Of a stretch of 64,000 nucleotides of DNA, positions 1 to 9,088 are shown piece after piece (the stretch's first letter is position 1; the number at the start of each line of letters is the position of its first letter). Below the pieces are notes generated by a model. That model did no database searches. It was not told where the DNA came from and saw nothing but the letters and a program-made list of their open reading frames with translations. The DNA lies in NCBI RefSeq assembly GCF_001747895.1, contig NZ_LNNB01000014.1, positions 1 through 64,000 of the forward strand, in the 5' to 3' direction. This DNA is from Staphylococcus equorum. GTDB taxonomy: Bacteria; Bacillota; Bacilli; Staphylococcales; Staphylococcaceae. Position numbers and translations under genes: made by a program.

Positions 1-156
1 GGTTCTACAGGAACATCAGAAGCAACAAACAATGCATCAGGTTCTACAGGAACATCAGAAGCAACAAACAATGCATCAGGTTCTACAGGAACATCAGAAG
101 CAACAAACAATGCATCAGGTTCTACAGGAACATCAGAAACAACAAACAATTCATCA
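1..156 (+). repeat. 39-bp tandem coding repeats of the adhesin
   Basis: Units begin at 1, 40, 79 and 118. The first three are identical at the nucleotide level. The fourth has two base changes (gca to aca, gca to tca), giving SET and NSS. The array starts before the window. Near-perfect identity implies recent expansion or homogenisation, and repeat number probably varies between strains. Confidence 0.97.
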
Positions 157-360
157 GATTCTACAAACACATTAGAATCATCAAGTGATTCAGATTCTGA
201 GAATGAAGCGAACCAAAATGAAAAAGATAAAGACAAAGATTCAGAGTTACCAAATACAGGTGACGATACAACGAAAAACGGATTGTTAGCGGGTATTCTT
301 GGACTAGGTGGTTTGGCACTACTGAGAAGACGTCGTAAAAAAGAAACTGAGGATAATTAA
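1..360 (+). CDS. Serine-rich-repeat LPXTG surface adhesin, C-terminal part
   Basis: The frame is open from base 1, so only the last 119 codons are present. The sequence shows four tandem 13-residue units (GSTGTSEATNNAS and a variant), then a Ser/Asp-rich stretch. The sorting signal LPNTG follows, with a hydrophobic segment (GLLAGILGLGGLALL) and an RRRRKK tail, so sortase A should anchor it to peptidoglycan. The gtfA/gtfB pair just downstream is the one that O-GlcNAc-modifies serine-rich-repeat adhesins of the SraP/GspB type, which supports that class. The N-terminal binding region lies outside the window, so the ligand cannot be judged. Confidence 0.93.
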   Translation, partial: GSTGTSEATNNASGSTGTSEATNNASGSTGTSEATNNASGSTGTSETTNNSSDSTNTLESSSDSDSENEANQNEKDKDKDSELPNTGDDTTKNGLLAGILGLGGLALLRRRRKKETEDN

Positions 361-384
361 TCACATTTGATTTAAATATCAATA

Positions 385-422
385 CAAAATACAGCTGAGG
401 ATATTTTCCTTGGCTTATTTTG
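385..422 (+). terminator. Hairpin after the adhesin gene
   Basis: CAAAATA-AGC-AGGA pairs with TCCT-GCT-TATTTTG around a short loop, with small internal mismatches. It ends in a weak T-rich tail. It probably limits read-through from the adhesin into the small gene and gtfAB. Confidence 0.55.
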
Positions 423-469
423 TTATAATAAGTTAATAAATATTTCTATAGTTATAGGAAGTGTAATAT

Positions 470-658
470 ATGAGTGAAAATATAAATGAAAAAGAAGAAT
501 TAGATCAAATAAATAAACAAATTGAAGAAGAATTAAATGAATATGATGCTGAAAAAGATCAACAAAAAGCAAAAAAAGAATTTCTGACACTTAAGTTTTT
601 TGGTACGTTTATTATATTGACCTTTATGATTTTTAGCATTGTTAAATTGTTTGTTTGA
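470..658 (+). CDS. 62-aa single-pass membrane protein in the adhesin glycosylation locus
   Basis: The ORF encodes a very charged Glu/Lys/Asn-rich N-terminal half (about residues 1-40, probably a coiled coil) and a single C-terminal hydrophobic helix (about 43-61). A purine-rich stretch (taggaagtgt) precedes ATG. It lies between the adhesin and gtfA and reads the same way, 45 bp before gtfA. The shape resembles a tail-anchored or SecE/SecG-like small protein. Streptococcal adhesin loci carry small accessory secretion proteins (Asp4/Asp5), but I cannot show homology. The function is unknown. Confidence 0.7.
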   Translation: MSENINEKEELDQINKQIEEELNEYDAEKDQQKAKKEFLTLKFFGTFIILTFMIFSIVKLFV

Positions 659-702
659 TAAGTAAAATTGTGATTTTAACTTTAGTTATTGAGGTGTAAT
701 AC

Positions 703-2211
703 ATGACGATATATAACATGAACTATGGTATTGGATGGGCGAGTAGTGGTGTAGAGTATGCGCAATTATACAGAGCTCAAGCTTTAAGAGGAAGAGCAGA
801 AACATTAAAGTTCGTGTTTTTAGAATTTATAAAAACTGAAAATATACAAACCCTAACAAAAAATTTAGGGTTTAATGATGATGAAGTGGTATGGTTATAC
901 CAATTTTTCACAGATATAAAAATAGCACCTTCAAGTGTTAAATTAGATGAGATTATTCAATCACTCAATGACGACATCACTAAAACAGAAGATGAAGGAA
1001 AAATCAAAAAATATTTCTTTAATAAAAACAGTAATTATATCGTGTGTCATTTGAAAGAAGAAGATAGCGATATTGTTGATAGAGTAGAATATGTATCAAG
1101 AGGGAAGTTACTACGCAAAGATTATTATTCCTATGTACGTGTCTTTTCAGAGTATTACGCCCCTGAAGATAATATGGCTAAATTATATATGAGAGTCTTT
1201 TACAATGAAGACGGTTCTACAGCATACAACGAATATGTAAATGGTGATAATAGTATGTTTGTCTTTAAAGATAGAATACTATATTCGAAGCAAAGTTTTA
1301 TTGCATATTTCATGGAAAAACTTCAGTTGTCGCAGGAAGATATGATTTTATTAGATCGCTCAAAAGATGTTGGTCAAATTATGATAGAAAATAAACATCA
1401 AGCTAAATTAGGTGTAGTGATTCATGCAGAACACTATAATGCTTCGACAACGAACGATGATTATATACTTTGGAATAATCATTATGAATATGTATTCACT
1501 AATGCGCAGGAAATTGATTTCTTTATCACAGCAACGGAAATCCAAAATAAACTGCTGACAGAGCAATTTGAAAAATATAATCATATCAAGCCTAATATAT
1601 ATACAATTCCTGTAGGAAATTTAAAAAATTTAACACAACCTTCTTTAAACAGAAAGCCTTATTCTATTATTACTGCTTCAAGATTAGCAGCTGAAAAACG
1701 TGTAGATTGGTTAGTTAAAGCAGTCGCAATTGCAAAACAACAAAGACCTGAAATAACATTTGATATATATGGAGAAGGTGCTCAAAAGCAGGCATTGCAT
1801 AACCTTATTCGTGAAAATAACGCAGAAAGTTATATCACATTGCATGGCCATGTAAATTTAAACCAAGTATATAAGGATTATGAATTGTTTCTATCAGGAT
1901 CAACGAGTGAAGGTTTTGGATTAACATTGATGGAAGCGATTGGCTCAGGATTAGGACTTATTGGATTTGATGTTAATTATGGAAATCCGACTTTTATTGA
2001 GGACAAAGAAAATGGCTATCTCATACCTATTAAATTAAATGTAGAATCAGAGTCTGAAATAGTAGAAAAAATTGCTGAAGCTATAATTCTATTTTTTGAA
2101 AATGATACAAATGATTTCCATGAGGCATCTTATAAAGTTGCTGAACAATTTACACAAGATGCTGTAAAAATCCAATGGAATAATTTAATTGAAGAGGTGC
2201 TTTATGATTAA
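703..2211 (+). CDS. gtfA: Adhesin N-acetylglucosaminyltransferase subunit GtfA
   Basis: This 502-aa GT4 glycosyltransferase opens with MTIYNMNYGIGWASSGVEY, the signature start of GtfA proteins from serine-rich-repeat adhesin loci. The C-terminal Rossmann half has TASRLAAEKRVDWLV and an EGFGLTLME nucleotide-sugar motif (E-x7-E type). In the family, GtfA with GtfB transfers GlcNAc to Ser/Thr of the adhesin in the cytoplasm before accessory Sec export. The start at 703 is preceded by gaggtg. It overlaps gtfB by 8 bp. Usually secY2-asp-secA2 sit between adhesin and gtfA; here they do not. Confidence 0.93.
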   Translation: MTIYNMNYGIGWASSGVEYAQLYRAQALRGRAETLKFVFLEFIKTENIQTLTKNLGFNDDEVVWLYQFFTDIKIAPSSVKLDEIIQSLNDDITKTEDEGKIKKYFFNKNSNYIVCHLKEEDSDIVDRVEYVSRGKLLRKDYYSYVRVFSEYYAPEDNMAKLYMRVFYNEDGSTAYNEYVNGDNSMFVFKDRILYSKQSFIAYFMEKLQLSQEDMILLDRSKDVGQIMIENKHQAKLGVVIHAEHYNASTTNDDYILWNNHYEYVFTNAQEIDFFITATEIQNKLLTEQFEKYNHIKPNIYTIPVGNLKNLTQPSLNRKPYSIITASRLAAEKRVDWLVKAVAIAKQQRPEITFDIYGEGAQKQALHNLIRENNAESYITLHGHVNLNQVYKDYELFLSGSTSEGFGLTLMEAIGSGLGLIGFDVNYGNPTFIEDKENGYLIPIKLNVESESEIVEKIAEAIILFFENDTNDFHEASYKVAEQFTQDAVKIQWNNLIEEVLYD

Positions 2212-3526
2212 TTTATATGAAGCTTTCGATAAACAAACAATAGTCCTTTATAATTCATTTAAATTTTCTGGTATGAATAGACAAACAATCGTTATTGAAG
2301 CAGATGGCTTTCTTCCTGCAGATGTTAAAACACCATATGAATTTTTTGCGGAAAATGAAAATTTGCCAGTCAAACCATTATTTTTTAACCAAGTTAAAAC
2401 ACCGAAATTTTGGTTGATTGAAGGCAATAATAACGATGCTGTAATTAAAGATACAGGAGATATTAAAGCGAGAATTATTTATAAAAAGAATTATAAACAT
2501 AGAATCGTAGAACGTATTGAGTGGTTAAATAAACAAGGACATACGCAGTTTATTGATTATTATAATAAATATGGATACAGTTATGCACAAGTAGTATTGG
2601 ATCCTAATACCCATAAAAGAATATTAAAACGCTACTATAACGCTAAAGGTGAAGTGTTTATGGTTGAGAACTTCATCACAAATGATGTTATTTTGAATTG
2701 GCAAGGCAAAGAATACTTCTTCCATTCGAAAATACAATTTGTTAATTTCTATATTCAAGTTGCAGGGTTAGAATCTGAACAATTTTTAATCAACTCATTT
2801 TCAGTACCTGCCGCAGTGATGAACGGTTTAAGTGAGTCTAGCAATGATTATTTTTATTGGCAAGGTGATATTACGAGCGATATTATTCGTCATATGGAAA
2901 ATATATTATCTAAAGAACGTAGATCATTCAGTATTATTGTGCCGAGCGATGAAGCCTACGAACAACTTAAATCATCCATTAGTGATAAATGGAAAAATAG
3001 AATATATAAATCTGGATATGTATATAAATTCCTGAAGTCTAATAATCATTCTAACCAAGTGCTAACACTAACAAATTCTGATCAAATACCGCATTTAGAA
3101 CAAATTGTACAAGCACATCCACATTTAGATTTTCATATTGCAGCTATGACTGAAATGTCTAAGGTGTTAATGAACTTGAATAAATATGCCAATGTTAAAT
3201 TATATCCAAATGCCAAAAAGACCGAATTTAAAGCACTTTATAAAAAATGCGATATCTATTTAGATATTAATAAAGGTAATGAAATATTAGATGCAGTTAG
3301 GGCAGCCTTTGACTACAAATTATTAATTTTAGGTTATGATGCCACTGCGCACAATAAAGTAGTAACAGCACCAACTCATTTATTCGATGTAGCGTATCCT
3401 GATACGCTAATCAGTGCCCTAGAGGAAGTTACGCAACACAAAGACACATTCGATAATTACTTAGAATTACAATTACAACAAGCCAATGCTATCGATAAAA
3501 CAACATTTATTGAATCAGTAAATTAA
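2204..3526 (+). CDS. gtfB: Adhesin glycosylation co-subunit GtfB
   Basis: The protein begins MINLYEAFDKQT, as GtfB homologues do. The ATG at 2204 sits 5 bp behind gaagaggtg and overlaps the end of gtfA by 8 bp, so I prefer it to the upstream in-frame start at 2189. At 440 aa the length is normal. GtfB lacks its own catalytic activity in characterised systems; it binds the adhesin substrate and stabilises GtfA as a heterotetramer. No downstream glycosyltransferase genes follow, and a strong bidirectional terminator ends the operon. Confidence 0.92.
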   Translation: MINLYEAFDKQTIVLYNSFKFSGMNRQTIVIEADGFLPADVKTPYEFFAENENLPVKPLFFNQVKTPKFWLIEGNNNDAVIKDTGDIKARIIYKKNYKHRIVERIEWLNKQGHTQFIDYYNKYGYSYAQVVLDPNTHKRILKRYYNAKGEVFMVENFITNDVILNWQGKEYFFHSKIQFVNFYIQVAGLESEQFLINSFSVPAAVMNGLSESSNDYFYWQGDITSDIIRHMENILSKERRSFSIIVPSDEAYEQLKSSISDKWKNRIYKSGYVYKFLKSNNHSNQVLTLTNSDQIPHLEQIVQAHPHLDFHIAAMTEMSKVLMNLNKYANVKLYPNAKKTEFKALYKKCDIYLDINKGNEILDAVRAAFDYKLLILGYDATAHNKVVTAPTHLFDVAYPDTLISALEEVTQHKDTFDNYLELQLQQANAIDKTTFIESVN

Positions 3527-3542
3527 TAAATCACACAATAAT

Positions 3543-3585
3543 AAAAAATCCCAATGACTTTGTAATTAAGTCACTGGGATTTTTT
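3543..3585. terminator. Bidirectional terminator between gtfB and the ABC operon
   Basis: AAAAAATCCCA-TGACTT pairs with AAGTCA-TGGGATTTTTT around a 7-base loop. A-run and T-run flank both sides. It can serve both gtfB (plus) and the convergent ABC permease gene (minus). Confidence 0.9.
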
Positions 3586-3586
3586 G

Positions 3587-4222
3587 CTATAGTTCTTGTT
3601 TATTAAATATTTTTATTGATGAAATGTAGGAAACTACTAATAAAATAATACCTAAAAGTGCATAGGTACTAACTACGAGTAAATTACTTGTTACGTTAGC
3701 TATATCTTCAATTGATCCAGATGAAGCAATATTTGGCATGATAAATCCAAAGAATACTAGGAAAAATAAAGCTATTACTATAAAGGATGTTGTGATTAAA
3801 ATAACATTTGAATTTTCTGGTCCAAATTTAAATGTTAAAGGGAACATTATTGCGTATGAACCAGCGCCACCTATGCCTATTAATATAGATACTAACGTGA
3901 GATTTAAATTTTGTGTTATGAGTGCTAATGGTATAATACCGATGATAAGTCCTATTAAAATTAGAACGCCGTAGAAGCTGAAATAACTGTTTACGTATGC
4001 ACTTCTACCTTTAGGTAAAGTGGACACATAATACATCCATTTTGAATCTTTCTCATGTTTAATGTTATCCGTTACAGGTGAAATAAGAAAAATCATTGGT
4101 AAAAAACATGTCATGATAGGGTTCATAAATGTGAATAGTATACTAGCGACAATACCTACAATTAAATAAGTGAAGAGTGATTTTTTTGATGAGTAATAAC
4201 TGCTAAGTGTTAGGCCCTTCAT
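3587..4222 (-). CDS. ABC-2 type exporter permease
   Basis: This 211-aa protein has six predicted hydrophobic segments and no other domain. It is typical of the small ABC-2 permeases paired with a single-domain ATPase, and resembles the permease partners of the staphylococcal phenol-soluble-modulin exporter (Pmt) in size and order. Its start abuts the ATPase stop. It is the last gene of a four-gene minus operon: Xre regulator, DUF3169 membrane protein, ATPase, permease. The substrate is unknown; antimicrobial peptide or lipid export is an inference. Confidence 0.82.
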   Translation of the reverse strand: MKGLTLSSYYSSKKSLFTYLIVGIVASILFTFMNPIMTCFLPMIFLISPVTDNIKHEKDSKWMYYVSTLPKGRSAYVNSYFSFYGVLILIGLIIGIIPLALITQNLNLTLVSILIGIGGAGSYAIMFPLTFKFGPENSNVILITTSFIVIALFFLVFFGFIMPNIASSGSIEDIANVTSNLLVVSTYALLGIILLVVSYISSIKIFNKQEL

Positions 4223-5064
4223 TATTTATCACCTCTCATAATTAATTTTGTTGCGTCATCAATATTTTGCAATGGTCTCGCATTTGTTACTTGGTTACGA
4301 TTATTGATTAAAGTAGTTCTTATGTGATTACGAGCTCTTGAAGCTATGATAAGGTCAGTTGGAATATTGAAATCTTCTTCAGGTTGCTCAATAATGCCAT
4401 AATTATCCAATAAGGTTTGTTTGTTTTCTTCAAAAATAATTTTGCCATCTCGCATAAATACAAGTTTAGTTGCAAGCTGCTCAATATCTTCTGAAATATG
4501 AGATGAAATCAAAATCCCATTGCCTTCTTCTATGTAATCCTCTAACATTTCAATAACTTCTTCACGACTTGAGACATCCATACCAGCAGTAGCTTCATCA
4601 AGAATGAGAAGTTTACTTTCGTGTGCTAACGATATTGTCAAAGCAGCTTTCATACGCATACCACGTGAAAAAGATTTAATTGCATTATTAGTAGGTAACT
4701 CAAATTTATCGATAATTGAAAAGAATTTTTCGCTATTCCATGATTGATAAATATTAGAAAACACTTTATCAATTTCTTTGATTGTTAGTTTGTTTGGTAC
4801 ACGTAAATCATCAAATACAACACCGATATTTTCTTTATAATTGGAATCATTTTCTGTTACAGTTTCATCGAAAAAAATGATTTTTCCACTGTCTTTAAAG
4901 CGATTTCCGACCAATGTATTAATCAATGTAGATTTACCTGAACCATTTTTTCCAATTAAACCTACAACTTCACTAGGTTTGATTGATAGTGAAATATCGG
5001 AAAGGTGAAAGTCAGATTTTGTGTAAGACTTATTTAAATTTTGAACTTTTAAAAGGTGTTCCAT
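4222..5064 (-). CDS. ABC transporter ATP-binding protein
   Basis: Walker A (GKNGSGKST), signature (SFSRGMRMK) and Walker B (LLILDEATAGMD) are all present, with a C-terminal extension of about 80 residues after the H-loop. The family energises small-molecule or peptide export with the adjacent permease. I choose the ATG at 5064 (MEHLLKVQNL) because an AGAGAG-type ribosome site precedes it. The in-frame ATG at 5085 lies in AT-rich sequence with no ribosome site. Confidence 0.87.
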   Translation of the reverse strand: MEHLLKVQNLNKSYTKSDFHLSDISLSIKPSEVVGLIGKNGSGKSTLINTLVGNRFKDSGKIIFFDETVTENDSNYKENIGVVFDDLRVPNKLTIKEIDKVFSNIYQSWNSEKFFSIIDKFELPTNNAIKSFSRGMRMKAALTISLAHESKLLILDEATAGMDVSSREEVIEMLEDYIEEGNGILISSHISEDIEQLATKLVFMRDGKIIFEENKQTLLDNYGIIEQPEEDFNIPTDLIIASRARNHIRTTLINNRNQVTNARPLQNIDDATKLIMRGDK

Positions 5065-5092
5065 AGATACACTCTCTTTCTTCATACTATAT

Positions 5093-5812
5093 TTATAAAT
5101 AAAATTTACGTACTTTTAACATATAACCAAATGCATTATAGATAAAAAGAATAATAATAAGGAGCAATCCTAAAAGTTGGTTGATGCCAGTAATTAATGA
5201 GAATAAACCTAATATCATTCCACCAATAATCAATAAAGTAAGATTGATATGATAAATTTTGAACATAGAGACGAGCGTAATATGACGTTCTCCTTCATCC
5301 ATGATGTCTAGAATTTTCTCCGTATATTGAGCTTCACCTTGTTTTGGATAACGACTATCAAATTTTCTTACAAAGAAACCGATCATCAGAGAAGGAACAA
5401 TTGTGATTAAGTAAGGAATGATAGGATAAAAAATGTCTCCCTCAGAAGCATTTACCATCACTATAATAAACATACAAATTAAACTAATTAAAATTTGAAC
5501 ATAATAAATAAAGCTCGTTCTCATAAACATCATATTTGCTTTCTCTTCAAATTCATCAGCTTGTTGACCCTCTATATCATGGTTCATTTTTGATTTGAAT
5601 GTGAGTGCATTTTGTTGAACTTTATATAACACTAGAGTAAGGATTATATTAATGAGGGATGCAATGAGACAAACAATGATTGTAATTTCGTGGCTTGCGA
5701 AACTTATGCTTGAAAAATGGCTGTTATTTTCAAATAAGCCAAAGGATAGGCCAATAATACCACCAATGATTCCTCCTACTAAAACAAGCAATAAAAAGCG
5801 TCCTACTTTCAT
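5093..5812 (-). CDS. DUF3169 family membrane protein
   Basis: The protein has 239 aa and about six hydrophobic segments (roughly residues 7-25, 43-62, 100-122, 128-150, 185-203, 208-230). It matches the DUF3169 membrane proteins found beside Xre/ABC modules in staphylococci. It overlaps the regulator gene by 4 bp, so translation is probably coupled. Its role is unknown; it may help the exporter or sense its substrate. Confidence 0.75.
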   Translation of the reverse strand: MKVGRFLLLVLVGGIIGGIIGLSFGLFENNSHFSSISFASHEITIIVCLIASLINIILTLVLYKVQQNALTFKSKMNHDIEGQQADEFEEKANMMFMRTSFIYYVQILISLICMFIIVMVNASEGDIFYPIIPYLITIVPSLMIGFFVRKFDSRYPKQGEAQYTEKILDIMDEGERHITLVSMFKIYHINLTLLIIGGMILGLFSLITGINQLLGLLLIIILFIYNAFGYMLKVRKFYL

Positions 5813-6012
5813 AAATCTTCCTCCTCAATTATGAAGATGTTTTCAACGGGTTCATTAAATATGCGAGCAATTTTAACAGCTGTCAGAATTGATGGCATAA
5901 AATCATTACGTTCTATTAAGGAAACAGTTTGTCTAGAAATTCCTGCGTTTTTAGCAAGTTGTGTTTGATTATAGCCATCACGTGCACGTAATTCTTTAAG
6001 TCGATTGCGCAT
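5809..6012 (-). CDS. Small Xre-family regulator of the ABC operon
   Basis: This 67-aa protein is essentially one helix-turn-helix domain (RDGYNQTQLAKNAGISRQTVS at about 11-31) with a short acidic tail, the YvaO/SlrR-like compact Xre type. AAGGAG lies 9 bp before ATG. It is first in the operon, and a pair of palindromes lies directly upstream, so autoregulation is likely. Such regulators commonly control adjacent DUF3169/ABC genes. Confidence 0.88.
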   Translation of the reverse strand: MRNRLKELRARDGYNQTQLAKNAGISRQTVSLIERNDFMPSILTAVKIARIFNEPVENIFIIEEEDL

Positions 6013-6049
6013 TATTGATCAACTCCTTAAGGTTAATATATATTACTTT

Positions 6050-6083
6050 TGTCATTTTGACAACTATATTTGTCAAAATGACA
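6050..6083. promoter_or_regulatory. Paired operator palindromes for the Xre regulator
   Basis: TGTCATTTTGACA (6050-6062) and TGTCAAAATGACA (6071-6083) are two perfect TGTCA-N3-TGACA palindromes. Their centres are 21 bp apart, two helical turns. They lie in the divergent region between the Xre operon and the DUF3267 gene, as expected for co-operative repressor binding affecting both promoters. Confidence 0.75.
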
Positions 6084-6138
6084 TGTATCGTGTATGTTAT
6101 ATGTGAGAATTTTATAATATGAAGAGGAGATTATCATT

Positions 6139-6663
6139 ATGAAAAAAATTGATATTATAGGTAATGATTCATTAATAAAAGCATTTTCTAAATATCAAAT
6201 TGCCTTATGTATTGTTTTTGGTGGGTTGTTTTTTGTTATGGTGAAGATGTCTGATACTATCGATATTTTCGATTCAATGTTAGCTAATATATTTATTGGA
6301 ATAGGGTTATTTATAGGGACGTTTATTGTACATGAATTAATTCACGCTTTGTTTTTCAAACTGTTCTCGCCATTGAATAAGGTGAATTTTGGAATGGCTA
6401 ACGGAATGATTTATTGTGCAATACCAGGGGGAAGCTTTACGCCATTAACTTTTGCTATAAGTGCAATAGCACCATTTGTTATTATTACTTCAACTTTCAT
6501 CATAACTTTTTATATGGGGCTTTTACCCAAAGTGTTCTTTTTATCATTTGCTACCATGCATACAATGTCATGTATTGGAGACTTTTATTGGGTGATTAAA
6601 ATGATACAAACACCAAAGAATTCTCATGTTAAAACTACAGATAGTGGTATTGTTATAAGTTAA
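6139..6663 (+). CDS. DUF3267 family putative membrane zinc metalloprotease
   Basis: The 174-aa protein has about four hydrophobic segments and an HELIH motif at residues 65-69 within a membrane helix (FIVHELIHALFF). This is the HExxH zinc site that defines DUF3267, a distant relative of site-2-type intramembrane proteases. A TATAAT box at 6113-6118 and a gaagagga ribosome site precede it. It shares the TGTCA operators with the divergent Xre operon, so the two may be co-regulated. The substrate is unknown. Confidence 0.83.
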   Translation: MKKIDIIGNDSLIKAFSKYQIALCIVFGGLFFVMVKMSDTIDIFDSMLANIFIGIGLFIGTFIVHELIHALFFKLFSPLNKVNFGMANGMIYCAIPGGSFTPLTFAISAIAPFVIITSTFIITFYMGLLPKVFFLSFATMHTMSCIGDFYWVIKMIQTPKNSHVKTTDSGIVIS

Positions 6664-6673
6664 AAATTTAAAG

Positions 6674-7498
6674 CTACGAAAAATTATTTCGATATTCAGA
6701 TGCACTAATTTCAAAGTGTTTTGTAAAATTTTTAGAAAATAACAAAGGATCTTTATATCCAACTTTACTTGAAACTTCACATATCATATTATTCGTATGT
6801 ATAAGTAATTGAGATGCATGATACATACGGATATATGTTAAGTATGCTTTGGGAGAACAATTTAAATTCTTCTTAAACAGCTTGAATAAATGACTGCGAG
6901 TGACATTAACATATTGCGCAACATCAACGACACTAATATTCTTGTGATAGTTTGAATTGATAAATTCGACTGCTCTTTGGATATCTTCGTTAACAATATT
7001 GACGTTAACTGAGAAATTTTTAGGAAACTGTTCTTGAAGCATATAAACTAATTGGTATATATGTTGCATGATTAAAATGTCATGTGAGTTGCTAGACGCA
7101 ATTGTTTTTGAAAGATCACATATATTATGAATCGTTTTTTTAATTTCAGAAGTGTCTTTACCTATAATGACATGGTCATCTACGATATAACTACGTGCTA
7201 AATAATCTAGAATTTGTTTGCCACTAATACCTACCCAATAATAAGTCCAAGGTTTTGAAAAAGAAGGCTTATATTCAACTTCCATGCCTTTTTCTAGTAA
7301 AAACATATCCCCTTTTTTTAAGTTGAAACTCTGCCCATTATATTTAAAAATACCTTCACCATGAGTCACGATATGTATTACAGATGTTTGGAAAACTGTA
7401 TAATTATAACCTACATTTGGTACACCAACTTCAATACCACATTCTACTAAATTAGCATCAATTAACTTTTTACTAAATTTCTTCCATAAAACTTGCAT
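6674..7498 (-). CDS. lacR: AraC-family activator of lactose genes
   Basis: Residues about 15-150 form an AraC-type cupin sensor (GEGIFKYNGQSFNLKKGDMFLL). Residues about 170-270 carry the paired helix-turn-helix AraC domain (NISVVDVAQYVNVTRSHLFKLFKK and VSSKVGYKDPLLFSKNFTKHF). It is divergent from a GPH sugar permease and beta-galactosidase. That is the layout of lacR-lacPH in S. xylosus, where LacR activates lactose use. The start is preceded by gaggtg. At 274 aa it is full length. Confidence 0.88.
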   Translation of the reverse strand: MQVLWKKFSKKLIDANLVECGIEVGVPNVGYNYTVFQTSVIHIVTHGEGIFKYNGQSFNLKKGDMFLLEKGMEVEYKPSFSKPWTYYWVGISGKQILDYLARSYIVDDHVIIGKDTSEIKKTIHNICDLSKTIASSNSHDILIMQHIYQLVYMLQEQFPKNFSVNVNIVNEDIQRAVEFINSNYHKNISVVDVAQYVNVTRSHLFKLFKKNLNCSPKAYLTYIRMYHASQLLIHTNNMICEVSSKVGYKDPLLFSKNFTKHFEISASEYRNNFS

Positions 7499-7559
7499 AA
7501 CACACCTCTCAATTCATCATATTGAACTTCTTTAGATTTATATAATCACATTATAATAA

Positions 7560-7576
7560 CAAAATGCAACATTTTG
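7560..7576. promoter_or_regulatory. 17-bp palindrome in the lacR-lacP intergenic region
   Basis: CAAAATG-CAA-CATTTTG is a perfect inverted repeat between the divergent genes, about 120 bp before the permease start. It could be a LacR or other regulator site. AraC proteins usually prefer direct repeats, so the assignment is tentative. Confidence 0.4.
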
Positions 7577-7643
7577 CCATACAACATCATCATTATGCTA
7601 TTCATAACATGCACTTTAAATTGATAAAATGATATTAACATAT

Positions 7644-7658
7644 ATGTAAGCGCTTTAA
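7644..7658 (+). promoter_or_regulatory. cre (CcpA) site upstream of the lactose permease
   Basis: ATGTAAGCGCTTTAA matches the cre consensus WTGNAANCGNWNNCW except for one position (A for C). It lies about 27 bp before the permease start, where CcpA would block the promoter. Catabolite repression of the homologous S. xylosus lac genes is established. Confidence 0.8.
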
Positions 7659-7684
7659 AAAGTGAGGTTTTAGAGGTGGATAAA

Positions 7685-9073
7685 ATGGATAGATATTTAA
7701 CTGGAAAGCAAAAATTAGCATTTGGCTTTGGTGCAATAGGGAAGGATGCCATATTTAATATTGTTGGACTCTTCTTAATGTTTTATATCACAGATATTGT
7801 AGGTTTATCTCCTGCATTTGTCGGAGTTATGCTTTTTGTTGCACGTATTTGGGATGCAATTAATGATCCGATTATGGGTATGATCGTTGATAATACGCGG
7901 AATAACTTTGGTAAGTTCAAGACGTGGCTCGTTATCGGTACGCTTGCTAATGCTATTGTTACAGTCTTGCTGTTTACGAATTTAGATTTATCACAAACGT
8001 CTATGTATATTTATATATCGATTATGTATATTTCCTGGGGAATGACATATACGATGATGGATATTCCGTATTGGTCTTGGTTACCGAACTTGACGCATAA
8101 CCCTAGAGAACGTGAAGAGATTTCAGTCATTCCTAGATTTTTCGCAAGTTTAGCCGCATTTATTGTAGGTACTTTTGGTTTGTTCTTTATACATAAATTA
8201 GGAGACGTCTTTGGTAGTGGTAGTGATTCGGTAGGTATTTTTGTCTTTGCCGTAATCTGTAGTGTTGTTTTTATCTTTACGATAGGTGTAACAGTCTTCA
8301 AAGTACCTGAAGATCATGAAATGGAAAAACAAATAGGTATTAAAGTTAATTTTAAAGATATTGGTCGTATTTTATTTAAAAACAAAGAATTACTCGCCAT
8401 CATGGGTGTTTTATTAACTTTTAATTTATGTCTACAAACGCTCAATGGTTCTATCATTTATTACTTTAAATATGTAGTGAATGCGGAACATTTATTTTCA
8501 ATTTTTAATGCAATGATTCTGTGTGAAATGCTTGGTTTATTACTTTTGCCACGTTTTATTAAATGGGTTGGTAGAACTAGAGCGTTTAATACAGCTATTA
8601 CGCTTATCATAACTGGTTTAGTTATTATTTTAATATCAGGTTTCGTGGCGCCACAAAGTACGATCTTAGTCATTATAGGTGCAGGTATGTTACGAGTTGG
8701 TTCAGGATTTATGATTGGTATAACAACAGTATCGCTTGCAGATGTGATTGATTACGGTGAAGTGAAGTTTGGGCAACGTAATGAGAGTGTGATCACTTCC
8801 ACAAACACGTTTTTAACTAAAGCATCACAAGCAGTTGCTGCTTTAATTGTCGGTGTCGGCTTATCTGTATTAGGTTATACGCCGAATGAGGCACAATCAG
8901 CGGTCACGGTTAATGGTCTGCGTATCATGATTATTGTCGCACCGTTGATTTTCGTTAGTTTAACAGCATTTTTATATCATAAAGCATTCCATTTAAAAGG
9001 TGACTTTTTAAATGATATTGAGAAAACACTCCGATATAAACGTCAGAGGGAACATAGAGAGAATATTAAATAG
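7685..9073 (+). CDS. lacP: GPH-family lactose/galactoside permease
   Basis: This protein of about 462 aa has 12 predicted hydrophobic helices, the GPH (LacS/MelB) fold, and begins [20 protein letters not shown] as family members do. It has no C-terminal EIIA domain, unlike streptococcal LacS. The ATG at 7685 is 5 bp behind AGAGGTGG; the upstream in-frame GTG overlaps that ribosome site and is rejected. A beta-galactosidase follows 15 bp downstream, so lactose is imported unphosphorylated and hydrolysed inside. Confidence 0.9.
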   Translation: MDRYLTGKQKLAFGFGAIGKDAIFNIVGLFLMFYITDIVGLSPAFVGVMLFVARIWDAINDPIMGMIVDNTRNNFGKFKTWLVIGTLANAIVTVLLFTNLDLSQTSMYIYISIMYISWGMTYTMMDIPYWSWLPNLTHNPREREEISVIPRFFASLAAFIVGTFGLFFIHKLGDVFGSGSDSVGIFVFAVICSVVFIFTIGVTVFKVPEDHEMEKQIGIKVNFKDIGRILFKNKELLAIMGVLLTFNLCLQTLNGSIIYYFKYVVNAEHLFSIFNAMILCEMLGLLLLPRFIKWVGRTRAFNTAITLIITGLVIILISGFVAPQSTILVIIGAGMLRVGSGFMIGITTVSLADVIDYGEVKFGQRNESVITSTNTFLTKASQAVAALIVGVGLSVLGYTPNEAQSAVTVNGLRIMIIVAPLIFVSLTAFLYHKAFHLKGDFLNDIEKTLRYKRQREHRENIK

Positions 9074-9088
9074 AGGGGATGTCATTTT

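Noticed and set aside
1..156. CRISPR-like regular repeat
   Set aside because: The 39-bp units are contiguous with no spacers and keep one reading frame, so they are coding repeats.
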